NCBI GenBank assembly: GCA_964392915.1
Contig: CAYMRS010000067.1
Coordinates: 1 to 10,101 of the forward strand
Direction: 5' to 3'
Source of the DNA: JAAYUK01 sp964392915
GTDB lineage: Bacteria; Nitrospirota; Thermodesulfovibrionia; Thermodesulfovibrionales; Dissulfurispiraceae
DNA: 10,101 nt
Shown: positions 1 through 6,095 of the stretch, in pieces
Layout of the letters: every line of letters begins with the position of its first letter
How positions within the stretch are numbered: position 1 is the first letter of the stretch
The notes under the pieces: generated by a model
Database searches by the model: none
What the model saw: the letters and a program-made list of their open reading frames with translations, nothing else
What the model was told of the DNA's origin: nothing
Position numbers and translations under genes: made by a program

Positions 1-10
1 CCGTCAGGTC

Positions 11-41
11 AAAAAGCACTGCGGACTGCGCCCGCAGTGCT
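11..41 (-). terminator. Rho-independent terminator closing the small secreted-protein unit
   Basis: A perfect 10-bp inverted repeat has arms at 15-24 (AGCACTGCGG) and 32-41 (CCGCAGTGCT) with a 7-base loop. Read on the minus strand it is followed at once by a run of T (complement of the A run at 11-14). It lies 13 bases past the stop codon of the minus-strand gene ending at 55. A GC-rich stem, short loop and U-tract are the classic intrinsic terminator layout. The U-tract is short (about four after the stem), so termination may not be complete. Confidence 0.8.
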
Positions 42-54
42 CCGGGGCGTCAGG

Positions 55-384
55 TTACTTCTGCGCAGGAGCTGCGTTCAGCGGCTTCATATCAATGCTT
101 TTGGCGGTCTTGTCTTTTTCAAAAAACCAGACAGTCACGCGATCTCCGATTCTGATGTCGCTCAACGACTTGCGATCCCGGTTCATCTTGACAAGCGTCG
201 TATCGGTCAGCGTTATAACAATGGTGTCAGTCCTGTACTTCAGGGTCATCGACTTTGCGGCAACGTCTATGGTCACCACGTCGCCAGTTCTCTGTATAAC
301 CTTCGGCTTCTCTTTTGCAATTGCGCCGGTCGCAAATGCAAACAGAAGGAGCAGAGAGCAGACAAGCAGAGCTGCTTTCTTCAT
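55..384 (-). CDS. Small exported protein, probably beta-rich (DUF5666/OB-like pattern)
   Basis: Encodes 109 residues. The start at 384 is chosen because GGAGG at 391-395 stands 6 bases before it; the in-frame ATG at 390 would abut the SD. The N-terminus MKKAALLVCSLLLLFAFATGAIAK is a Sec signal peptide (basic start, hydrophobic core, cleavage probably after AIA). The mature part of about 86 residues alternates short strands: GDVVTIDVAAKSMTLKYR, then TIVITLTDTTLVKMN, then a 'LSDIRIGDRVTVWF' segment. This order resembles small periplasmic DUF5666-like or OB-type barrels in which a 'sL.dikvGD.V.v' motif follows two strands; that is inference from pattern only. No cysteines or histidines remain in the mature chain, so a classical metal site is not evident. 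It is the second gene after a sigma-54 promoter and follows a hairpin at 401-430, which suggests lower expression than the gene before it. Its molecular function is unknown. Confidence 0.8.
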   Translation of the reverse strand: MKKAALLVCSLLLLFAFATGAIAKEKPKVIQRTGDVVTIDVAAKSMTLKYRTDTIVITLTDTTLVKMNRDRKSLSDIRIGDRVTVWFFEKDKTAKSIDMKPLNAAPAQK

Positions 385-400
385 GGGCATCCTCCAAATA

Positions 401-430
401 TAAAGAAAGGGCAGATGTTGCCATCTGCCC
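401..430 (-). terminator. Intergenic hairpin with T-rich tail between the two small genes
   Basis: A perfect 9-bp stem has arms at 409-417 (GGGCAGATG) and 422-430 (CATCTGCCC) and a 4-base loop. On the minus strand the loop reads GCAA, a GNRA tetraloop, and the stem is followed by TTTCTTTA (401-408). It lies 31 bases past the stop codon of the lysine-rich gene (462) and only 5 bases before the SD of the next gene (391-395). There is no room for a separate promoter after it, so it probably acts as a partial terminator or a 3'-end stabilising hairpin that sets the ratio of the two products. Confidence 0.7.
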
Positions 431-461
431 CCTTGGTACTAAAGCCAGCGGGAAAGAAGGG

Positions 462-743
462 TTACTTCTTTGCGGGTTCAGCCGGCTTTGCAGGCTCAGC
501 CTTCGGAGCGTCCTTCTTCTCCTCAGCCTTCTTGTCAGCCTTCTTGGCTTTCTTCTTCGCCTTCTTTTCCTTCTTCTCGGCCTTCTTCTCGTCAGCCTTC
601 ATGTCCTTCTTCGGCTCTGCCTTCTTGTCCTCAACCTTTGCCGGAGCAGCGGCCTTGTCAGCCGGCTTTGCATCAGCTGCGAAAGCTGCGGTGACGGAGA
701 GTGCGAAGAGCATGGCTACGAACAGAGCGATAATCTTCTTCAT
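462..743 (-). CDS. Lysine/alanine/glutamate-rich low-complexity exported protein
   Basis: Encodes 93 residues. The ATG at 743 is supported by AAGGAGGTGA at 751-760, an almost complete anti-16S match with 7-base spacing; an upstream in-frame ATG at 797 would fall near the predicted transcription start and has no SD. Residues 1-22 (MKKIIALFVAMLFALSVTAAFA) form a signal peptide with a clear AFA cleavage site. The mature 71 residues are nearly all K, A, E, D and P: by my count 27 Lys and 16 acidic residues, no aromatics and no Cys. It should therefore be disordered or form a charged helix and be strongly basic. Similar lysine-rich exported proteins are widespread in environmental Deltaproteobacteria and Nitrospirota, but I know of no assigned function. 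It is the first gene after a sigma-54 promoter at 808-824 lying just downstream of the NtrC-type regulator, so it is a likely main target. The strong SD suggests abundant product. Confidence 0.85.
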   Translation of the reverse strand: MKKIIALFVAMLFALSVTAAFAADAKPADKAAAPAKVEDKKAEPKKDMKADEKKAEKKEKKAKKKAKKADKKAEEKKDAPKAEPAKPAEPAKK

Positions 744-807
744 GTGTTGTTCACCTCCTTTATTTATGGAATGTATGCTTACCCCAATTTTGAGCACGAT
801 TGAAATT

Positions 808-824
808 AAGCAAGGGCCGTGCCA
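808..824 (-). promoter_or_regulatory. Sigma-54 (-24/-12) promoter for the two exported proteins
   Basis: On the minus strand the sequence reads CTGGCACGGCCCTTGCTT, matching the RpoN consensus YTGGCACG-N4-TTGCW at every defined position. The -24 element TGGCAC is at 819-824 and the -12 element TTGC at 810-813; the GG and GC dinucleotides are exactly 12 bases apart. Transcription should start near 798-800, giving a leader of about 55 bases before the ATG at 743. The promoter lies 66 bases past the stop of the sigma-54 activator gene (890), so an upstream activator site could overlap the 3' end of that gene. A 16-base dyad at 836-851 (TGGCT...AGCCA) is just upstream, but it is closer to the promoter than activator sites usually are. 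Confidence 0.85.
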
Positions 825-889
825 GCAAGAAGAACTGGCTCATGAAAGCCATTCCCTGGAAAAACAATCTCCGCTACTGCCCGGCAATA

Positions 890-2281
890 TCACCTTTTTT
901 CGGGATTTTTGTCCTCTTTTGGGGAGTCTGCATTGATGCCGAACTTCTCCAGCCGGTACCAGAACGTCTTGTAGCTCATGCCGAGCAGCCGGGCTGCCCT
1001 GGCCGCGACGTTATTGGATTTCACCATGGCTTTCTTCAGAAGTTCCCGCTCCATCTCTTCAAAATTGATCCCTTCATCGGGAATGTCCATGTCGAGAAGG
1101 CTTTTTTCAGCCCGAATGCGCAGCTCATCCTTGATGTCCTTCAGCTGAATGGTGTCGGAATCCGTCATAAGAACAGCGCGCTCGACAACCGCCTCAAGCT
1201 GACGGATGTTGCCCGGCCAATGATACTCCAGCATCGCCCTCAGTGCGCTGTCAGCGAGTCCCTTTACACATTTGCCGAAATCCCTGTTGTATTTGTCGAG
1301 AAAAAAGAGCGCCAAAGCCGGAACATCTTCCTTGCGGTCACGGAGCGGCGGAAGATTCAGCGTGACAACACGGAGACGATAATACAGATCCTCACGGAAC
1401 CTTCCGGCCGGAACATCCTTTTCGAGATCATGGTTTGTCGCCGCAACAATCCGCACATCAATCTTCAGGCTGTCCTTGCCGCCGATGCGCCGAACCTCCT
1501 TGTCCTGCAATACACGAAGAATCTTGGTCTGCATAAGCAGCGGCAGATCGCCGATTTCATCGAGGAAAAGGGTTCCCTTGTTTGATGCCTCAAAAAGACC
1601 GATCTTCCGGTGGTTTGCGCCGGTAAACGCGCCCGGCTCATAACCGAAGAGTTCGCTTTCGATAAGGGTTTCCGGAATCGCCGCGCAATTGATTGCGGTG
1701 AATGGCCCGCCTTTGCGCGGGCTGTTGTAGTGGATTGCGCGCGCGATAAGCTCCTTGCCGGTGCCGCTCTCTCCCTGAATCAGGACAGTCACCGGCGCTG
1801 GAGAAACTTTTCTTATTATGTCCATGATTTCGAGCATCTTCGGCGACTTGCCGACAATGCCTTCTATCTTGAACTTGCCGTAGAGCTCGTCACGCAGCCG
1901 GAGGTTTTCTTTCAGGAGTGCAATCCGCTCAGCAGCCTTGCGGACAGCAAGAACGATCTCGTCCTTTCCAAGCGGTTTTGTCAGATAATCGATAGCGCCT
2001 TTTTTCATTGCCTCGACGGCTGAAGAGATGGTTCCGAATGCCGTCATCAGGATGAATGCCGGTTGCACCGAGTCATCGGGCAGATTCCCGAGCAGTTCAA
2101 CGCCGCTCATTCCCCCCATTTTAAGGTCGCTCAACACAACGTCAGGCTGGAGTTTCCGGACAATATCAAGTCCGTCCTCAGCAGACGGAGCGGCATGGAC
2201 CTCGTGCCCTTCGTCTTCAAGAATAGCCTTCAGGATATCCCTCTGGCGCTGTTCGTCATCGATAACCACTACAACTGCCAT
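890..2281 (-). CDS. Sigma-54-dependent response regulator, NtrC/AtoC family
   Basis: Encodes 463 residues, the usual length for the family. Residues 1-120 are a receiver domain: acidic pair D8/D9, phospho-acceptor D52 (VVLSDLKM), T80 and K102 (LTKP) are all present. Residues about 141-370 are a sigma-54-interaction AAA+ ATPase with Walker A GESGTGKE (170-177), the GAFTGA loop that contacts sigma-54 (217-222), Walker B FLDE (239-242) and WPGNIRQLE (355-363). Residues about 408-448 are a Fis-type helix-turn-helix (NNVAARAARLLGMSYKTFWYRL). It should oligomerise when phosphorylated and use ATP to open sigma-54 promoters. AAGGAGA at 2288-2294 with 7-base spacing supports the start. The partner kinase ends 12 bases upstream and its stop codon overlaps this SD, so the two are co-transcribed. 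A sigma-54 promoter immediately downstream (808-824) makes the two exported-protein genes its most likely local targets. No defect is visible. Confidence 0.95.
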   Translation of the reverse strand: MAVVVVIDDEQRQRDILKAILEDEGHEVHAAPSAEDGLDIVRKLQPDVVLSDLKMGGMSGVELLGNLPDDSVQPAFILMTAFGTISSAVEAMKKGAIDYLTKPLGKDEIVLAVRKAAERIALLKENLRLRDELYGKFKIEGIVGKSPKMLEIMDIIRKVSPAPVTVLIQGESGTGKELIARAIHYNSPRKGGPFTAINCAAIPETLIESELFGYEPGAFTGANHRKIGLFEASNKGTLFLDEIGDLPLLMQTKILRVLQDKEVRRIGGKDSLKIDVRIVAATNHDLEKDVPAGRFREDLYYRLRVVTLNLPPLRDRKEDVPALALFFLDKYNRDFGKCVKGLADSALRAMLEYHWPGNIRQLEAVVERAVLMTDSDTIQLKDIKDELRIRAEKSLLDMDIPDEGINFEEMERELLKKAMVKSNNVAARAARLLGMSYKTFWYRLEKFGINADSPKEDKNPEKR

Positions 2282-2293
2282 ATGCTGTCTCCT

Positions 2294-3742
2294 TCAGAAA
2301 CTGGGCATTCCATTAAATGATACGGGCAGATAGAGGCGAACTTCACTCCCCTGGCCGGGCACGCTCTTGAACTCAACTCCGCCGCCATGCTCTTCAATGA
2401 CTTTTCGGGTCATTGGCAGCCCTAGGCCAAGGCCATATTGTTTTGAGGAAAAGAAGGGCTCGAAAATTTTTTCAAGTTGATCTGCTGAAACTCCCTCTCC
2501 ATTGTCGGTTATGGTGACCGAGAAGATGTCATCCTGAAATTCTGTCCTGACCTTCAGAATGCCTCCTGAAGTCCGGGTGCTCATGGCATGGAACGCATTG
2601 CTGATGACATTCATGAGGCAGGACTTGAAGAGATCCGGGTCGACAGAAATCTCCCGGTCTTTCGCGTACTCTTTAACTATCGCGATGCCGTCAGCCTCTG
2701 CCTTGGCCCAGATAAGCGCCATAACGTCTTCAAGGAGCGCGGTGGCCGGAAGCGTCTCTCTGCTCAGCTTCATCGGGCGGCTGTACATGAGAAATTCTGT
2801 AACCAGTTTGTTAAGGCGATGCACTTCCTGCTTGATGCCAAAGAGGATATTTTCGTATGCCTTTTGCTGTTCCTCGTCCGCAGGACGGAATTTCCCGCTC
2901 AGATGATCAATGCTGAGATTGATGAAGTTGAGCGGATTGCGGATTTCGTGGGCAATGCTGCGGGAAAGCTCGCCGAGTCCGGAAAGATGCTCGGCAGCTC
3001 GCAACTTCTCTTCCATGGTTCTGCTTTCGCGCAGCTTGTCGACCATATAATTGAAGCTTTCAGAAAGCTTGCCGATTTCATCTCGCGTTGTGACAGGAAT
3101 GTGCTGGTTCAGATCGCCTGCTGCGACACGAATGGCTGCATCAACAACCGTGTTGATGGGCCGCGTATAACGGCGCGCAAGAAAGAATATCGCAACAATG
3201 CCGATACAGAAGACGACGAGCGTTGCGAGAATGCGCTGGATTGCCGTAATGCGTATCAATTCTGAAAAGTCATCGCGGTTGATTTTGAGGTGAATATAGC
3301 CGTATTGGGTGTCTCCGGCAACAACGGGAATGATTACGTTATACGACTTGCCCTCTTCGACGACCGGTTCGCCGAGTTCGGCCTTGATGATCAATTCCTT
3401 GCGCCGATGCGTAATGGGCCCAATCTTCGCGCGGTCGCTGCTGGCGATGATTTCGTCGGCATTGCTGATAATCGAAATTTCCTTTACTCCTTTGGCGTCA
3501 AGACTTTTGAGGTATTTCTCGAGCCGGGCCTCATCGGTCTCGCCCCGGCCGGTCACTTCCTCGACGCCGATCTGGATTGCCTTTGTCAGTTCACGTGCCT
3601 GCGCCTCGAGTTCCTGATAAAGCTTCTTTTCAAACTGCGTGTAAAAGAAGAGGAGAATGAGGATGAGCGCGCAACTGAGGCTCAGCATAATCATGACAAG
3701 TTTCATATTCAGAGAGAGGGTGAAGGTATGGCGATCAGACAT
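2294..3742 (-). CDS. Membrane sensor histidine kinase (Cache-like sensor, HAMP, HisKA, HATPase)
   Basis: Encodes 482 residues. TM1 spans about 13-34 and TM2 about 170-188, leaving a periplasmic sensor of about 135 residues. Its final strands (ISIISNADEIIASS ... YNVIIPVVAGDTQYGYIHL) look like a single Cache/PAS-type fold, which is inference. A HAMP domain follows (about 189-241, RRYTRPINTVVDA ... RDEIGKLSESFN). Next is the HisKA dimerisation domain with phospho-acceptor H265 in SIAHEIRNPLNF. The ATPase shows N box N378-N382, G1 DNGEGV (413-418), F box FEPFFSSK (427-434) and G2 GLGLGL (437-442). All catalytic residues are present. It should phosphorylate the regulator encoded 12 bases downstream. 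The sensor ligand cannot be deduced. The ATG at 3742 has no SD and sits where transcription from the TATAGT element at 3749-3754 should begin; an internal Met13 would lose the cytoplasmic start and also lacks an SD. Confidence 0.94.
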   Translation of the reverse strand: MSDRHTFTLSLNMKLVMIMLSLSCALILILLFFYTQFEKKLYQELEAQARELTKAIQIGVEEVTGRGETDEARLEKYLKSLDAKGVKEISIISNADEIIASSDRAKIGPITHRRKELIIKAELGEPVVEEGKSYNVIIPVVAGDTQYGYIHLKINRDDFSELIRITAIQRILATLVVFCIGIVAIFFLARRYTRPINTVVDAAIRVAAGDLNQHIPVTTRDEIGKLSESFNYMVDKLRESRTMEEKLRAAEHLSGLGELSRSIAHEIRNPLNFINLSIDHLSGKFRPADEEQQKAYENILFGIKQEVHRLNKLVTEFLMYSRPMKLSRETLPATALLEDVMALIWAKAEADGIAIVKEYAKDREISVDPDLFKSCLMNVISNAFHAMSTRTSGGILKVRTEFQDDIFSVTITDNGEGVSADQLEKIFEPFFSSKQYGLGLGLPMTRKVIEEHGGGVEFKSVPGQGSEVRLYLPVSFNGMPSF

Positions 3743-3748
3743 AAATAC

Positions 3749-3778
3749 ACTATACCACAGGTTATTTCGGGCGGTCAG
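3749..3778 (-). promoter_or_regulatory. Sigma-70-like promoter of the kinase-regulator operon
   Basis: On the minus strand TATAGT (3749-3754) matches the -10 consensus at 5 of 6 positions, and CTGACC (3773-3778) matches the -35 at 4 of 6 with an 18-base spacer. The start point would fall at about 3742-3743, on or beside the ATG of the kinase, predicting a leaderless mRNA. This is prediction from sequence only. Confidence 0.5.
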
Positions 3779-3798
3779 GAAGTCGTGGCTCTCTTTCC

Positions 3799-3827
3799 TT
3801 GCTTTTGTTTATAATTGGTACTAGTAT
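3799..3827 (+). promoter_or_regulatory. Promoter region of the yggS-hisS cluster
   Basis: A perfect TATAAT is at 3810-3815, with TG at 3806-3807 giving a near-extended -10; it has no good -35 at 17 bases. It would place the start near 3822 and give a leader of about 14 bases with no SD before the ATG at 3836. An alternative pair is TTGCTT (3799-3804), a 17-base spacer and TAGTAT (3822-3827), which would give an almost leaderless transcript. The region is shared with the divergent kinase promoter, so the two units may influence each other. Confidence 0.5.
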
Positions 3828-3835
3828 AAACAGCA

Positions 3836-4528
3836 ATGATCCTGACAAACGCCTCGGAAATACTCAGAAAGATGAGCCATGCCGCCATGCGCGCGGGTAG
3901 GCAGCCCGATGCCGTCGGGCTCATTGCAGTAAGCAAGACGGTTCCGGCCGAGCGCATCCGGGAGGCCATGGATGCCGGATTGCGCGTCTTCGGGGAAAAC
4001 CGGGTGCAGGAAGCGCGTGACAAGATTGCTGCCTGCCAAGCGTTTGCGCAAGGATTTGCCGGTGTCCAGTGGCACATGATCGGCCACCTGCAGAAAAACA
4101 AGGCAAAAAACGCTGTTCAGCTGTTTGACCTCATCCATTCTGTCGACTCTGTTGCGCTTGCAGACGAGCTGAACCGTCAGGCGGCGAAGCACGGCAAGAT
4201 TCAGCGAATCCTCGTTGAGGTCAAGCTATCGGGGGAAGAAACCAAGCAGGGAATTGCCGAGGCGGGCCTTGCCGCATTGATTTCACATATCCGGCATTGC
4301 ATAAATCTGAAGCTGGAAGGTCTGATGACCATGCCCCCGTATGATCCAGACCCGGAAAAAGCCCGTCCCTATTTCCGGCACTTGCGGGAGCTTCGTGATG
4401 GTCTCGAGAAAGAAGGAGTGTCACTGCCGGAACTCTCGATGGGCATGTCTCATGATTTTTCGGTCGCAATTGAAGAAGGTGCCACGATGGTGCGCATCGG
4501 CACCTCAATTTTTGGAGAGAGGAGTTAG
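3836..4528 (+). CDS. yggS: YggS/PLPBP family pyridoxal-phosphate homeostasis protein
   Basis: Encodes 230 residues, normal for the family. YggS-type proteins are single-domain fold-III PLP carriers that balance cellular vitamin B6 and indirectly amino-acid pools; they have no established catalytic reaction. The PLP lysine is K34 in LIAVSKT. FGENRVQE (52-59), HMIGHLQKNK (80-89), the SMGMS phosphate-binding motif (201-205) and MVRIGTSIFG (218-227) are all present. The usual SMGMSDD is SMGMSHD here, a minor change. The start at 3836 places the lysine at the normal distance from the N-terminus but has no SD; a TATAAT lies 20 bases upstream, so the leader is probably very short. It heads a five-gene cluster and ends one base before proC. 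Pairing of yggS, proC and yggT is common in bacteria. Confidence 0.95.
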   Translation: MILTNASEILRKMSHAAMRAGRQPDAVGLIAVSKTVPAERIREAMDAGLRVFGENRVQEARDKIAACQAFAQGFAGVQWHMIGHLQKNKAKNAVQLFDLIHSVDSVALADELNRQAAKHGKIQRILVEVKLSGEETKQGIAEAGLAALISHIRHCINLKLEGLMTMPPYDPDPEKARPYFRHLRELRDGLEKEGVSLPELSMGMSHDFSVAIEEGATMVRIGTSIFGERS

Positions 4529-4529
4529 C

Positions 4530-5318
4530 ATGATTGGATTTATCGGCGGCGGCAACATGGCCGAGGCCTTAATCAAGGGAATGCGCATGGAAGGCATGCG
4601 CGATATCATCGTCTCCGAACCGAAAGAGGATCGGCGGCAGCATCTTGCAGGCACCTATCAGGTGCGCACAACGGCATCGAATCAGGAAGTCGTTGAGGCT
4701 TCGGCCATTATTATCCTCGCGGTAAAGCCGCAAAACATGGGGCCGGTGCTTGATGAAATAGCGGGCGGCATAGATGAAACCAAGACGGTTGTCTCGATTG
4801 CTGCCGGGATTCCGTTGGCGTATCTCCAGTCGAAGCTTAAAACAACCCGTCTCGTTCGTGTCATGCCGAATACGCCCGCGCTGGTACTGGAGGGCATGTC
4901 GGTGCTGTCGCTCTGCTCATGTCTGCCCGCACAGGTCATCGCGCCGGTTCGTCAGATATTCATGTCTGTCGGCAAGGTCATGACGCTTCCCGAAAAACAG
5001 ATCGATGCGGTTACGGCGTTGTCCGGCAGCGGCCCCGCGTTTATTGCTCTTTTTGTCGAGAACATGATCTCAGCGGGCGAAGCCCTCGGGTTGAGCTCCG
5101 ACAGCGCCCGCGAGCTGGCCATCCAGACGCTTATCGGAACCGCCAGGCAGATGGCGGAAGGCATGTCTCCCGAAAAGTTGCGTGAAATGGTGACATCGCC
5201 GGGCGGGACAACTGCCGCAGGGATTGCGGCATTTCAGGAGAATGGTTTGATGAAAATAACCACTGCAGCGCTGCAGGCTGCTCACCGGCGCGCGGGAGAA
5301 CTGGGGAGGAAGGACTGA
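4530..5318 (+). CDS. proC: Pyrroline-5-carboxylate reductase
   Basis: Encodes 262 residues. It reduces 1-pyrroline-5-carboxylate to L-proline with NAD(P)H, the last step of proline synthesis, in the cytoplasm. The start at 4530 is chosen because MIGFIGGGNMAEAL opens the Rossmann fold directly and GAGAGGAG (4517-4524) is correctly placed; a longer in-frame reading from 4341 overlaps yggS and is spurious. Visible motifs are GGGNM (6-10), LAVKPQNM (63-70), VMPNTPALV (111-119), the helical-domain signature ALSGSGPAF (163-171) and SPGGTTAAGI (223-232), which lines the active site. All residues expected of a working enzyme are present. It starts one base after the yggS stop and its stop codon overlaps the start of yggT (TGATG), implying translational coupling at both ends. 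Confidence 0.97.
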   Translation: MIGFIGGGNMAEALIKGMRMEGMRDIIVSEPKEDRRQHLAGTYQVRTTASNQEVVEASAIIILAVKPQNMGPVLDEIAGGIDETKTVVSIAAGIPLAYLQSKLKTTRLVRVMPNTPALVLEGMSVLSLCSCLPAQVIAPVRQIFMSVGKVMTLPEKQIDAVTALSGSGPAFIALFVENMISAGEALGLSSDSARELAIQTLIGTARQMAEGMSPEKLREMVTSPGGTTAAGIAAFQENGLMKITTAALQAAHRRAGELGRKD

Positions 5319-5620
5319 TGGCCGGCAACCTTATCATCGCTGCGGCGGAAGTGCTGAACATCGTTCTTGAGATATACACATGGGTCATTATTATCGCGGC
5401 GATTATCAGCTGGGTCAATCCGGACCCCTACAATCCGCTCGTGCGCTTCCTGCATCGGGTAACTGCGCCTGTTCTGACTCCGGTGCGCCGACTTGTGGGC
5501 GGACGGTTGGGGCCGATAGACATATCCCCGTTGCTCGTGATTTTCGCGATCATGTTTCTCCAGAGGTTTCTCGTACGTTCATTAATAGAATTCGGATATA
5601 GATTAAAAGGAGGGGGTTAG
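5318..5620 (+). CDS. yggT: YggT family integral membrane protein
   Basis: Encodes 100 residues, typical of a single-unit YggT protein. Two hydrophobic segments (about 5-32 and 68-90) flank a conserved basic loop, SWVNPDPYNPLVRFLHRVTAPVLTPVRRL (31-59), ending in GPIDISPLL (65-73); this loop is the family signature. It should lie in the inner membrane. Related proteins (YlmG/CCB3 types) are linked to cell division, osmotic tolerance and, in chloroplasts, nucleoid or cytochrome assembly; the exact role here is unknown. The start overlaps the proC stop by one base, with GGGGAGGAAGGA just upstream. It precedes a DivIVA gene, as in the ylm-divIVA clusters of other bacteria, which supports a division-related role. 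Confidence 0.93.
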   Translation: MAGNLIIAAAEVLNIVLEIYTWVIIIAAIISWVNPDPYNPLVRFLHRVTAPVLTPVRRLVGGRLGPIDISPLLVIFAIMFLQRFLVRSLIEFGYRLKGGG

Positions 5621-5621
5621 A

Positions 5622-6095
5622 ATGAGAATCACGCCGCTGGATATTCAGTCAAAGCAGTTTCCGGTCAAGTTCCGTGGATTTGATGTTGACGAAGTCTATT
5701 CGTTTCTGGAAGTGATCCGGGAGGAGCTTGAAGAACTGCTTCGCGAGAATGCGTCGATCAAGGAGCAGTTGAACCGGGCTGATGCACAGTTGCAGGAGTA
5801 TCGCAACATGGAGGTCACGCTCCGCGAGACTCTGTTGACCGCGCAGCAGATGGTTGAAGAATATAAGAGCAACTCGCGGAAAGAGGCTGAGCTTATCATT
5901 CGTGAAGCGGAACTGAAGGCTGACACGACTGTCAGGCAGGCACAGGAGCGGGTTGTCAAGGTTCACGAAGACATCGTCGAGCTGAAAGGCATTCGCCGCC
6001 ACTTCAAGGAAGAAGTGCGCCGCCTGATCGAAAGCCATCTGAGCATGCTCGAATTCGATAAAGAACGGGAGAGCGAAGGGGCAAATGAATCATAG
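5622..6095 (+). CDS. divIVA: DivIVA family coiled-coil protein
   Basis: Encodes 157 residues. DivIVA proteins bind negatively curved membrane at cell poles and septa and recruit division or polarity factors. The N-terminal lipid-binding domain is clear: ITPLDIQSKQFPVKFRGFDVDEVYSFL (3-29), with F17, R18 and G19 at the same positions as the membrane-contact residues of Bacillus DivIVA. Residues about 33-135 are rich in E, R, L and K with heptad spacing and should form a parallel coiled coil. The C-terminus (DKERESEGANES) is short and charged. AGGAGGGGG overlapping the end of yggT supports the start, one base after the yggT stop. Its last 11 bases overlap hisS. In a Gram-negative setting the partners would differ from those in Firmicutes and are unknown. 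Confidence 0.92.
   Translation: MRITPLDIQSKQFPVKFRGFDVDEVYSFLEVIREELEELLRENASIKEQLNRADAQLQEYRNMEVTLRETLLTAQQMVEEYKSNSRKEAELIIREAELKADTTVRQAQERVVKVHEDIVELKGIRRHFKEEVRRLIESHLSMLEFDKERESEGANES

Noticed and set aside
500..660. Possible tandem DNA repeat in the lysine-rich gene
   Set aside because: The CTTCTT-like periodicity comes from repeated Lys/Ala/Glu codons. There is no constant repeat unit.
820..840. GCCAG/CTGGC hairpin as a terminator for the response regulator
   Set aside because: It is only a 5-bp stem with a 9-base loop and no T-run. One arm is the -24 element of the sigma-54 promoter.
37..936. 299-codon plus-strand open frame across the small exported-protein genes
   Set aside because: It is antisense to two minus-strand genes with SD sites and signal peptides. 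Its Phe/Ser/Ala runs are the complement of the lysine-rich repeats.
4341..4529. 63-residue N-terminal extension of proC
   Set aside because: It overlaps yggS in another frame and lies ahead of the Rossmann start. The SD at 4517-4524 supports the start at 4530.
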